This document shows, piece by piece, positions 40,930-53,100 of a stretch of 64,000 nt of DNA (positions are counted from its first letter, which is position 1; every line of letters starts with the position of its first letter). The DNA comes from Larus michahellis (taxonomy: Eukaryota > Chordata > Aves > Charadriiformes > Laridae): NCBI RefSeq assembly GCF_964199755.1, contig NC_133903.1, forward strand, positions 3,241,001 through 3,305,000. The letters are read 5' to 3'. The translations under genes were made by a program, and so were the position numbers. Under the pieces are notes generated by a model that made no database searches, had not been told where the DNA came from, and saw only the letters and a list, made by a program, of their open reading frames with translations.

Positions 40930-41034
40930 GGGGCTTTGAGCAACCTGGTCTAGCGAGAGGTGTCCCTGCCCATGGCAGGGGGGTGGAATTAGATGATCTT
41001 TAAGGTCCCTTCCAAACCATTCTGTGATTCTATG
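40930..41034 (+). mobile_element. CR1 LINE 3' fragment
   Basis: The segment contains caacctggtc, then tggaattagatgatct, aaggtccctt and ends tctgtgattctatga, the diagnostic 3'-terminal sequence of avian CR1 elements. Only about 105 bp remain, the usual result of 5' truncation during CR1 insertion. It lies between SNX8 and EIF3B. Confidence 0.85.
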
Positions 41035-41212
41035 AATTCTGCATGGGGAATACTTACAGGAACAGGCAGGCTCAAGCTGCCAGTGCCAAAATCTCTGGTT
41101 TTAAAAGTTGTTCTGCTCACCCTCAGATTGCTGAGCAAGGACTGGAAGACAAAAGAATAGCAGTGAGATAGCAGCACAGGGACTGAAGGGAAATTTCAAC
41201 AGAAGGAGAGGG

Positions 41213-41231
41213 GGAAGGAAGGAAGGAAGGA
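41213..41231 (+). repeat. (GGAA)n microsatellite
   Basis: About five consecutive ggaa units in the SNX8-EIF3B spacer. Each GGAA is an ETS core, but the array is short. Confidence 0.7.
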
Positions 41232-42492
41232 AAAGAAGATAAATCACAAGTTGCTGTAAAGTAAGGCAAAGTGCAAATAGCAGACCATGGAAAGATACAA
41301 AAGGAGGATCCAACATTTAGATTCAGTGTTTAACCAAAGTGATTGTAAAAGCAGCAGTTAGCGTGCAAACAGGAAGAAAGGTAACATGCAAAAATTGCAT
41401 ATTTCAATGACACAGACAACACGAGAGTGGTGAAACATAGGTGAGAGAGACCACATACACGCTCCTGGAAGAGCCGTGTAACGTCGAGGAGCGAGCTGGG
41501 ACTATGGATTGAACCGCAGCACATCCTCCCTCGCATTTGGAAAAACATATGTTTGTGACTTGTGTCAGGAGAGGCAACAGCATTTGCTGTACACTTTAAC
41601 ATGCCAATGCTGCTGCAAAGCAGGAAGTCGAAGTCTGGTCAACTACCATGATATAACAAGAAAAAAACAAAACAACTGCACAAAGTGCCAGTCATCATTT
41701 CCATTCTCAAGCATTCCCCATAGCGAAAATACGGAATTGACACGCTCAAACAACTGCATTTGAGTGGCGTTAGGATGCCATCTTCTGGCTAGCTGATAGT
41801 TTACAGAACTGGGCTTTCTTGGTTTAATTTCTTATATATCTTCTCTCAAGATTTTATCAAAATATGAAAGATACTGCAATATAAGATGGGATCTAAAATG
41901 CTAAGTACAATACCTGTTCTGCCCTTCTCATGAATTTTTTATGCTGGCATTCTTATTCTGTATGTTTTGATCATTTGATCGAAAGCACTGAGCTATGAGA
42001 AAACGAAAAACCCTACACAAAAATGCAAGTGTTCATCTAGGAAGCGAACACAGATGAACTATTGCTCAACAACTGTTCTTTTTCCTCGAAAAATGTCACC
42101 AAAACCTCAAGATGGTATCCAAGGCAAATTCCAGGTTCCCTTTGTCACTCTGAACGTATAACATTAGCATGCGTGCTGAAAAAAACGACACTCCACAGGT
42201 ATTTACATCAGCCTGAGGTGCCTGAGACAGAGGGTAATGGTTTAACCGACGAAGAGATGTCATCTGTCTCAGAAAGCTGGTCACCAGCATGAGAGAACTT
42301 TACCAGTTTAAGTCGTATTAAGACGTTAAGTGAGGCAACACTTCAGATAACTGGAAAACACTAGAGAGGGACGCTGGACTTGCCCTTGACTGTACCACCG
42401 CACCGAGATCACCGTCTCCAGCCTTTGGAAGGCCTGTCCCACCAACCGGAGTGTCACAGCGGTGGTGTGGGACGGCGGGCGTCACTTTTTAC

Positions 42493-42657
42493 CTCACGGA
42501 AAACGTTATTTAAAAAAACACACATGTCTTGCAGAGATTTATCACAACGCTCGAATGAGACCTGCCATAATCGACCCGCAGCTGGCCTGAACGTGGCTCG
42601 CTGAGCTAGCAAGCCGCTCCCGTCGCTTGAGACCCCACCGGACGACGGCAACTCCAT
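42493..42657 (-). other. Candidate first exon of an unrecognised divergent minus-strand transcript
   Basis: Inside the EIF3B CpG island, on the opposite strand, an ATG at 42657 in GCGGGATGG (strong Kozak) opens 55 codons starting MELPSSGG and ending DMCVFLNNVFRE. The frame then meets a donor, GAG followed by GTAAAAAG (GT at 42492-42491). Further minus-strand segments with splice borders and compatible phase lie downstream at 41141-41058 and 40706-40678. I recognise no family. It could equally be a non-coding promoter-divergent RNA whose frame is open by chance. Confidence 0.25.
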
Positions 42658-44160
42658 CCCGCCATGTCACCCGGCCCCTCCGCGGGGCTGATGTGGCGGC
42701 TCCCGTCGGGCCGTACCATGTGGCCCCACAGCCCGCGGGGGGGGTGCGGCACCTCCCCCGTGTACTCGCCGCGCCCCAGCACAAGCGCGCCGCCTCGCGC
42801 CTCCCCCTCTGCGCTAGCTTAGTAGCGCCCGCGCGAGCACCGCCGGCCTGCGGGCGAGCGCACGGCGGTGGGGTTGTGGGGGGGGTGGCGGGCAGGTCTG
42901 GCGGCAGTGTGCTGCCCTGTCACCTCCCGCCTGGCAGGGAAATACGCCGAGCTGCCCAGAATGCGGTAGGGCTTTGCTCTACGTCTGCGCAGTTAAATGT
43001 CCCGGCGCCTCCTGCTTTCTAAAAAATGGTTCGGCCGAACCCCACCTCGGTAGACGGGAAAGCGGCGCCATCTTGGGCTCAACCACAGCGAGGCGCAAAA
43101 CTGGGGGGTGGGTGGTGGTGGAACTGCGTCTGTTGCGGGGCGAGAAGGAGAGGGACCCGCCGCTGGCTGAGCGAGAGAACAGACCAGCAGCTACGGCGGA
43201 GTGGGGAGAAGGCAGCGTTGGGCAGAAGCTGCGGCGGGGCCCGGGTTGGGTTTGCCCCCCGTACCCCCCGTTCCGCGCCGGTTGGTAGGCGCCGCTGCGC
43301 GAGGCCCGCCGGGCCTGGCGCACATGGCCCGGCCGTAGGCGCCTCCCCGCCCCTCCCCCGCCCCTTTCCCCGCCGCGCTCGAGCTGTCCGCGCGCGGCCG
43401 GCCCGGCCCCGCACCCGGCCCCATGCAGGACACCGAGCAGAGCCCGCCCGCCGCCCCGCCGGCCCGCGACCCCCAGCAGGCGGACGGGCCCCCGCCGCCG
43501 CCCGCGGAGCCGCCACCGCCGCCGCAGCAGGAGGAGGAGGAGAAGGAGCAGGAGGAAGAGGAGGGCGAGGGGCAGGAGGAAGGCGGCGAGTCTGAGGCGC
43601 CGCCGAGCCCCCCCCAGCCGCCGCCCGCCGCTGAGGAGCCTGCCGAGCCCGAGCAGCCGCCACAGCTGCCCTCGCCTCAGCCGCAGTCCGGCCGCGAAAG
43701 CCCCGAGAAAGCGGAGGCGGAGCCCGAGGCCGAGCCGCCGGCCGAGCCCGAGGCCGAGCCAGCGGCGGAGGAGGCCCAGACCGAGGCGCCGGCGGAGGCC
43801 GAGCCCGGCGCGGGGAAGGAGGATGGGGAGGCCGCGCCCGCCGCCCCGGCCGAGCCCGAGGACGAGATTTCCTTCAGTGACCCCGAGGACTTCGTGGACG
43901 ACATCAGCGACGAAGGTGCGGGCCTGGGCCGGCGGCGGAGCCCGGGCCTGGTGGGGCCGGCCGTGAGGGGAAGGGAGGGGCCGCGGGGAGGCGGGAGAGC
44001 CCCGGCGGGGGCCCGGCCCTGCCCGCCGCCGAGGGGCGCGGGGGAGGCCGCGGTGCGGGCCGGGCCGGCGGGGCCTCTGTGGGGAGACCCTCCGCGTCCC
44101 CCGGGCTCGGCGGGCCCGACCGCTGGCTCTTCCCCCGCCCGCCCTGGCGGTGTGGTAACC
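42560..44160. promoter_or_regulatory. EIF3B: CpG island, EIF3B promoter and exon 1
   Basis: CpG-dense sequence runs from about 42.56 kb through EIF3B exon 1 into intron 1. A YY1-type element, GCGCCATCTTGG, lies at 43065-43076. No TATA box is evident. The transcription start probably lies between 43.1 and 43.4 kb. Antisense frames up to 401 codons across it are GC-rich shadows of exon 1. Confidence 0.7.
43324..43338 (+). other. Minimal upstream ORF (4 codons) before EIF3B
   Basis: ATG GCC CGG CCG TAG lies 99 nt upstream of the EIF3B start and in the same frame, so its TAG also marks the upstream limit of the EIF3B frame. It matters only if transcription starts before 43324. Confidence 0.4.
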
Positions 44161-47100
44161 GGCTGCTCGTAACGCTAAGGACACGTCTTCATCGCAGCAG
44201 CGTTTGTGGAATGAGCCTTATTCTGCTGCGTCTGTGCACCGTAGGGGTTGCTGCTGTTCTTAAATTCACGATTAAACCTGAAGTACCGATCTGTGGGCTG
44301 CCCTCACAAAGTGGAATCATCAACTCGTGTGCTTTCCGTTTGACTCCATTAGTTACGCTCGACTGTAAAAACAGAAGTTTTAACTTGCTGACCAGATGTC
44401 TGCAAAGTAGATTTCATTGTTCTATCTTTTCCACGCATCCAGAGTGAAATCCATAGATAAATACAGGGTTTGAGGAGAGTTAGTGCTCATGAAGATGTGA
44501 TGTAGGTGCTTTGCAACAAGAAAATATGGGAAAACTATTTCTGGCAGTTGAAAATTCAAACGTAGGCGCTTACAGAAGTATTGGATATTGCCTGTCTTTA
44601 AATAGCTAATCGATAATTATGGGAATACCTAGTTTTGGCATATAGAAGTTAAACTTTAGTTTAATATTTTTTTTCAGGTAATTTTTTCTAGATAAATCAT
44701 CTCAGTTCCCTAATAGCACTTATTTTGCCAGTGCTTCTTCTAGCATATGTGCCATTGTAGGGTGTTACATACGGGTATCCTACGCATTGTAGGGTCTTAG
44801 GTTGCATGTATCAGAACTGGAAAAATGTTTCTTAAAGCATTTGATGATTTGTTCATAAGTCAGTTACTTCAATTGGCGATGGAATACAGGTGATGTATGT
44901 GCCTTCTAGTGTTTTAGTCCTGTGTTTAGCTTAATAAGACAGCAGAACAAATATCTTAAAGTAAGAAAGTGTTTGCTATTCTCAATTTATTAGCCCATGT
45001 ATAGCTCTTTTAACTTGTACGTTTGTTTCTTAAAGACACTTTGGCAAAATTGTCTGCAAGTATGTAGCTGGATTCTTTTTGTGTAGTTAAGTGTTTGCAT
45101 GATACACTGTGTCTACATGTAGGATTATTATGTTAATTTCTGTCTGTTCAGAAACTAGGCATATTTTCCATCCTCACCAATTTTATTGTTAGGGATTGAT
45201 TTGGTTAACTTCTCAGCTGTATGAATAATACAGTGTTAGTAGCTGAATTACAGTGTTTAGTCACTCTTGCTGGTCTGGCTTTCCATCTGGGTGTTAATTG
45301 TTGAGCTTCCTTATTCCTTTCTCCTTATCCTGATGGCTCCCCAAGGAGAAAGGCAGTCCCCCAGTGTCACTGAGCCAAGGCTCATTTCAATGCTTGTGAT
45401 GTTACATCTTCAGGAACACCTTTGAGCTGGACCAGCTTCAGGTTTGGACCATCTCAGGTGCATTACTTCAACTTTTTTTGCCAGAGTGGTGTTGGCATGG
45501 CAGCACAGCTGATCCAAGCTCAAGCACAAGAAGGATGTGTCAGATAACCACTTAGGTGCAATGAAGCTTTAGTTCGGATAAAGATAGTAGTCCTTAAAAT
45601 ACGGCCAGCTGAAGATAGCTGGGTACCCACCACACCCCGCTTTTCTTGTGGGTGGAGTAAGAGCTGGCTAAACTAGCTTCTTACTCTTTGAAGATTTCCT
45701 TTGTTCACAATTTTGAATTTAAGGCAGAGAAGTGGAACAACGTAGGTATTTGTCTTTAATCTGTTACCCTGTAGTGTATCAAAACTGTATTGTATTCTTG
45801 CACATGAATCTAAATATGCATTCCTTTGTTTGTCTGTAGGCCTCCAACGTCTTTTGTGAGAAGTTGTTATGAAAAAATGACTAATAGAGCCTAAAAAATT
45901 ACCCTTTTGTGTATTTTTTTTTTTCTCATAGGCTTCTGTGGAAGTGTCCTTGTGGGACATGCTTTCGTTTTATATGCAGGGAAAAACTAAGATAGGGGAT
46001 TATAGGGTAAATAAGAAATGTACGTATTATTTTACTGTAATATCAGGTATTTAAATTAATCTTTTCAGTCCTTACAATTACTCTAGGCATAGTAGACGCT
46101 TCACTGGGTGTGTTCTGAATCCTGGGCAAGTGGTTACCTATCCACAGCTTCAGTGTATGGTCAGCTGCCTGGAGAATGGCTTCCTTCTGAAAGATTATCT
46201 TGAGGTCCAGTAAATACTAGGATGTTAACTTGCAGCACTCATCTGTGTTCTCTTCTGTATCTGCGACAATTTGAGTCAGCTTTCAACTTTGCAGCAAAAA
46301 GTTAAAGAAGGAGGGGAAGGTGATCCAAAATTCCTTTGGCAGTAACTAAACCACTTTTAGTCTGTGCGGTAGAAAATACTCTCTACAGAGTGATTCCTTA
46401 TACCCACTGCTGTGCTTTTGAAAGAAATCAGGTTTTTGCTCTATGTTCCATTTTTCTTCTACTTCTTTGCCTGCCTATTTGTTTCAAATAGTGCTCTTGA
46501 AGTTGTCATTGTCTGTGACTGTGCTTACTCCTTACAAGACTGTGCCTTGTAGGGAGGCACCTCATTACAAGAGGACCAGTGCCTCTATCTTCCTGTGAAG
46601 TTTTTTGCTCATCCGCAATGACCTGTATGGTTTTGTGCCATCAGAATATCTGTTGTTACCTCTGGATTTTTTTAATGAACTTTTCTTGTGCTTGACTTTT
46701 TCCCAATTTTCAATCTGCTGTTCCCTGCTAAGGGCTCTTTTACTGTGGTACTTCAGCCACAGCTGCAGAGTTAAGTCCTTCTGAGTGTACTCCCTTCTGC
46801 ATGTGGGAAACTTCAACAATGCTGTAAGCAGTCTCTTCCCAGTAGAAAGAAACTTGAAGCTGACAGTGCAGGGACTGAACAAACAATCTCACCAGCAAGT
46901 ACTCTCAAAGTTTGTAAGATGATATAGGAAAGGGGATTAGTATGGTTGAAGAATATCCAGAGTATAAAAAGGTGTGTGCTTGTCTTCGCTTGCTGCATGC
47001 TTAAATATGGCTTTAAGTTTCTTGTCTTAGACCTTCATTTCTGTGTTTAATTAAAGGTTTAGATGGAGCGTGAGTTCTCAAACATAATTATAATGATGCT

Positions 47101-50100
47101 AAGACATGCAGAGCTTCCATTATGGCAGATAGTTTTGAATTATGCTAAAATTCTTGTAATGTGGGAGGGAGGTACATGTTACATTTCTTTTTATCAAAGT
47201 CATCTGGTTATAATTTGAGCAAGGTTACTAGTCAGAGCTTGAGTAATAAATCTTATAGTTGTCCGCTTTATTGGCAATTTTGAGGACTTCTTGAGCCAGT
47301 TCCAACTCCTTAAACAAGCTAATAGTGTACATGTTGATGTCCTCAATGTAAGGTATTTCTTTAAGAAAGATTTCAAGAGTTAACTGCTTGAAGTTTGTCA
47401 AGAAACTGTGTAAACATTCCTCTTAGCAAGGAAGTCTTGTTGGAGTGCTGTGTATGCACTTCTGTTGTTTCTCTGGTAGTATGTTCATTCACTACCAAGT
47501 TTCTTAAATGACTCTCGAATAATTTTCCTGAAACTTGAAGTCTCCCTCTTCTCTTACTGTCACTATTCTTTTCACCTTTCTGTCTTCCTCCTCAATGATG
47601 TAGACTGGTGCCTTAGTTTCATGTATGCGTTTTCTTTGCAGAATTACTTGGTGATGTACTGAAAGATCAGCCGCAGGAAGCAGATGGAATCGACTCAGTA
47701 ATCGTTGTGGATAACGTTCCCCAGGTTGGACCAGACCGACTTGAGAAACTGAAGAATGTCATCCACAAAATATTTTCCAAGTTTGGAAAAATTATCAATG
47801 AATTTTACCCGGAAGCAGATGGGAAGACAAAAGGGTAAGTCCTTATGACTTTTACTGGAAATTGGATTGAAACACTCCTCTGACTTACCCTTGATTACTA
47901 GTGTCAATACTTTATGGCCAGTTTTTATGGTGACCTCACAGTCATGCTCATCGCTTTTTTCTACCTTAGTCTGTACGATCCTGACATCCAGTTTCAGTGA
48001 CGAGCACAAGTTCCCGAGGGAGCCAAGAAGCTTAATAGCTCATTAAGCTACAGTGTTGGGGGGTATTAATTATGGTACTAAATGAGGGGGTTTTTGTTAA
48101 TTTTCTGTCATGGCTACTGAATAGGTTAAAGGTCTGTTTTAGTTAAAAACTTAGGAGCAGTGGATGTACTGTTGCAAAATGGACTGTCAATATTATGTCT
48201 CTGGTTGCCAGTGCTTACGCTTACATTAGTGACTCCAGCTTTCTTAAGTTCATCAAGCCCTTTCCAGGGCCCTTTTCCCCTTTGCAAACTTCTGATCCCT
48301 GTTCCTGGTTAATTGCAGCATCTGAAATTGAGAAGAAAGCTAACCAGAAATTATCAAGTCCTAAAGGGAGAGGGCAAGGGAGAGAAAGTTTCTCTCCATA
48401 AAACCAGGCAAAAATCAGTCTGATAAATATGAGGTATTACTGGGGTTGGAGTAGCATATATTCCAGACTTTGGGATGAATTCATAGTTTAGAAAGCATAA
48501 AAAAAGGTGGGTTTTCTGGAGTGGAGGGATTGCTGATTCTGTAAGGTCAGTGTGAGAAAATTGTTCTGTCTCTGTGTTCGTGGCCCTCTCTGAGGCAGTA
48601 TCTGACAGTCTTCAGGATACTGTTAATTTTAAGTCTGCTGCGCTACGAGCTAGATTGGATGAGTGGCAAGAAGGAAACTGAATTATATTCAGTGTAATTG
48701 AAAAACAAGAGTGGTGCTTTGTGATGCCTATAAGAGCAAGATTTACAATTTCTAAACATGATCTGTTATTCAGCTGGAAAGAGCTGTGTACTTAACCTGC
48801 CTGTTACTAGCTCTCATTGTTCTCATTGTGTTGCATTGAACTTGCATTTGTCACTTGGTCTAGCCCATTTACAGAAAGGATATCAGTTTAATTCAGGTCA
48901 AGCCAATACAGCTGAAAAGTGTATATGTGCCTGTAGCCAAAATGGAGATTAATTGCTTTTGACCCTAATTGGTTAGTGGCAAGACAAGAAGTTATTTTGT
49001 AGATGCTCTGTACCGAGTTCTTAGTTCATCCCCATTGTTTCTTTTTTATTTTATTTATTTATTTGCTTGCTTTTTTATTATGAGCCTGTTATGTAGTCAA
49101 CGATGATTTCCTACTTTTGTCTTCCTTCATTGTAGATACATCTTTCTGGAGTACATGTCTCCATCTCATGCGGTGGATGCTGTGAAGAATGCAGATGGAT
49201 ACAAACTGGATAAACAGCACACTTTCAGAGTCAACCTTTTCACAGACTTTGATAAGTGAGTGCAGCTATCGTGTATATCTGTAGATTTTGGGATTCTAAT
49301 CAAGAGTACCTGCACGGAGTGTAACCAATCAAATTGCTCTTTCAGGTACATGACAATCAGTGATGAATGGGAAATCCCTGAGAAACAGCCATTTAAGGAT
49401 TTGGTAAGGACTTTTTGGAAGAGTGGAAAGAATATTCAGCATAATATGAAATGATTACTTCATTGCTGGAGTGTTCATATGAAAATAGAAACGATGGTTT
49501 AATAGTGTTGTTATAAGTAGCACTAGTGATCACATGTTCCTGTTCCTTCATTCTCACTGTCATGAAGTGACAGGGACAGCTTAGTGGTTCTGCTTAGTAG
49601 TTCCACATATGGTAAAACTTAAGAGTAAACAATAATTTTGCACAAGTCATTTAAAAATAGAATTTCGAAAGCATCTTCTCATATTTTTTAATGTTTGAGG
49701 CAAACTTCTGTGTTTGTTACCGCTAGCTTGTGAAAAGTCCTGTGGGGGAAGGAAGGGTTAGTTTAAAAAAAAAAAAAAAAAAAAAAACCAAACACTAAGA
49801 AAACCCTTATAGTTATTTTAAGTAGGAAGCGTTAAAAGTCGTCAGACCACCTTGGAGGTCCACCTTTTTATGATCTGTTCTCTTAGCCTCCAGTAACTGG
49901 TAGTTTGAATTGTTTAATTTCACTTTAAAGACTTGTTTGCAATGGTAAGACTCCAAAGTTCCGCACTCTGTGTAAGACCGACTTCCACCTGGCAGGTAGA
50001 TACTAATTTGGGGAACTTGTCTTCTTACCCTTTAACTCATCAATAATCTTCTTGCTTCTTTTTTTCTTAGGGGAATCTTCGATACTGGTTGGAAGATCCT

Positions 50101-53100
50101 GATTGTAGGGATCAGTACAGCGTGATCTTCGAGTCAGGAGACCGGACCTCCATTTTTTGGAATGATATCAAGGAACCTGTTCAAATTGAGGACAGAGCAG
50201 TGAGTGTCCTGGGAGTGCTGTACATTGCAGCTACACTGTCAGTCTCATTCACTTTATGACACTTCAGGTTTTTCATTTTTTAAAACAAGATATTTTTTTC
50301 CTCATTGTTGAAATACTTTTCCTTCTGAAGAGGAACGGTGAAATTACATCCTTTAGAATTAGACTTAACTGCTTAGGTAAAACAAATGTAGAGTTAACTC
50401 GTTTATGGTGGGCATTTTGGTTTTTGTTGTTTTGTGTTTTTTTTTTTTTAACTGGTCCATAATGCCTATTTGCTTCCTTCATCTGTATATTATATACATG
50501 ATTCAGAAAGACCTGAAAATGCAACGTCAGTGTTTGAGGAGTAGTACTATTCATTAGAGCTGAGTATGTGCTAAAGTATGCTGCTTCTGATGACTTTTTG
50601 CTGACCGCAAAGGTGCAAAAGAGGAATAGCTGGTTTGGTAATAGCATATAAAAGGGAGAGTTAGCGTGCCTGTCTGCTGCAGGCAGCTGACTTGCTGAGA
50701 ACTGTTGGTACCCAGAAGCATTTTCTTTAATAACCATTACACATTACAGTAGAAAGAAGTTGGCTCTGGGATGATGAGTAATTTTGCTCATCACCATGGT
50801 CTGTACTGCTGATATCTCTCTAATTTAGCTGAAGGTCAGGAGCGGTATTGTTTTGAGAAATTTGAAATACACCCTTACTTCTAAGAAGAGTATGTTCTTT
50901 CCAGGACTGAAAGACAAAAGGAAACCCAAGCCTCTTAGGTGGGTTTAATTGTTACTGTACAAAGGTTGTCACCGTAACTGGAAAATGTTTTTGGTGATCA
51001 GTAAGTTGAAAGTGTCTCAATTGACTGTTTCCAACTGGAAGAATAAGTACTGTGCATTATGTGCATGAAATTAAACTCCACAACTAGTCCAAGGTATCAC
51101 TAAATCTGAGATCTTCACTTAGTAAATGTATTTGTAAAATGTGATGCTACAAACCACACATTTAATTCTTTCCCTTTTAGGGGAATCCATTGTGAAATTA
51201 AACCTTTGCATGTACTTGTTTTGTTTTTTTAAATGCAGCGGTGGACAGAAACTTATGTACGTTGGTCCCCGAAGGGTACCTACTTGGCTACGTTCCACCA
51301 GAGAGGCATCGCACTTTGGGGTGGAGAGAAGTTCAAGCAGATTCAAAGGTTTAGTCACCAGGGAGTGCAGCTTATCGACTTCTCACCCTGTGAAAGGTAT
51401 GGTGTATGGCATTGATTTGGGCAAAGGGATGAAGAGCGTGAAGCGCGCACGTTCTGGCTGCTGTGCTTTCAAATCTTGTGTGGTTGGAGTATTCGGTTTT
51501 CTTTTGCCTTTGGAAGTACTGCTTTCCATGTGTAAATCCTTCTTAGAGTGAGTGAAACTCTGCCTGGCTTTTCTTTGACTTCAGGAAAGATACTTAACGT
51601 AATCTGGAATAATTGGTCTACAAAACTGAGCTGCCAAGTTCTGTCAAAGACGTTATTATCCCAAAGGAGAAGACCATGTTTTTTCCTCTTTAGTTGGATG
51701 GGATGTCTCCAGTGTTAGATTTCTAGTTCTCTGAAAAGTTTCAGTTGAGTTGAGTAGCATCCTCCAAATCTGTAGTACTGAAATTAATTCCTTAAGCATT
51801 CTTTAACGTTAAAGGGCTCTGTAGAGAAGGCTAAAATAATTTCAGGACTGAGATTTTATTTGGAAGCAATTAGGTTTTATGTTTTATTGCGTTAAAGACA
51901 GATTATTTATCTTTAAATGGAGAAGTCTAGCATACCTATAGTTCAGGTTGGCTAAGGTCAATGGATTTATATTCAGTTCGAAAACAGTGATGTTCTCATG
52001 GCAAAACTATTTAATTAGGTAACAGTGTATTTGGTGAGTTTCCCCTTTCTTGTAACATCAGTATGGGAAGACTTGCACTTCCCTTGCACAGGGAAATACT
52101 GTGTCTTGGAAGCTTTCTCTCCCTTTATGATACTGTTCTTATTTCTTCCTCCTCTCCAAAAAATCCCATTAGAGAAACTGCTGTTTGAAAGTGCACTGTA
52201 TTTAAATTTTATTTGGATGAAAGCCTGCTTGTGCTGACATATTGGATGAAGTTTCGATAGTGAAACCGATTATTTCTTTTGTAGGTACTTAGTGACCTTC
52301 AGCCCTTTGATGGACACGCAGGATGACCCTCAGGCCATTATCATTTGGGATATTTTGACAGGGCAAAAGAAGCGAGGATTCCACTGTGAAAACTCAGCTC
52401 ACTGGCCTATTTTTAAGTAGGTTGAGAAACAGAATTAGAATAGAGAGAACAAGTAGTCCCAGACTCCGTTTAATAAAAAGGCAGTTCGTATCTAATATTC
52501 TTTCTTTTTATTTGCTTAGATGGAGTCATGATGGTAAATTCTTTGCTCGAATGACTTCAGATACCCTCAGTATCTATGAAACACCTGTAAGTCCTTCCTG
52601 TTTTTTGCGTAACGCTTATTGCATTACAATGTCAGTCTTTCCCATGGTATCTATTTTAAAGGATACATTTTAATAATACACTCTAGAGCTGGGCTTAAAA
52701 GGGAAGAAATCCATTTGCTCTTGTCTTGTTCTTTCCTGGGTGAAAAACTTTAGCTGAGCCTCACAGTAAATTTCACAGCACACTTTTAGAAGGACTAGAC
52801 AGTTCAATATACTACTTACAAGAGTCAATAAGGATCACGGTTATGTGATGCCTCCCAGCTCTCGGTAGCAGATAGAATCATTTAGGTTGGAAAAGACCCT
52901 TGGGATCATCGAGTCCAACCATCAACTCCACTCTACAAAGTTCTCCCTTACACCATATCCCTTAACACCATGTCTAAATGAGTCTTAAACACGTTCAGGG
53001 ATGGTGACTCCGCCACCTCCCTGGGCAGCCTATTCCAGTGTCCGACCACTCTTTCTGTGAAGAATTTTTTCCTGATGTCCAGCCTAAACCTACCCTGCTG

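Noticed and set aside
41914-41943. 30-nt micro-exon candidate (HKKFMRRAEQ) in phase with the divergent transcript
   Set aside because: The donor is acceptable, but the acceptor lacks a pyrimidine tract and the exon is not needed for the phase to work.
42979-44184. 401-codon open frame on the minus strand
   Set aside because: It is antisense to EIF3B exon 1 in very GC-rich DNA where stops are rare. Its R/G/P/L-rich translation mirrors the acidic repeat and has no family resemblance.
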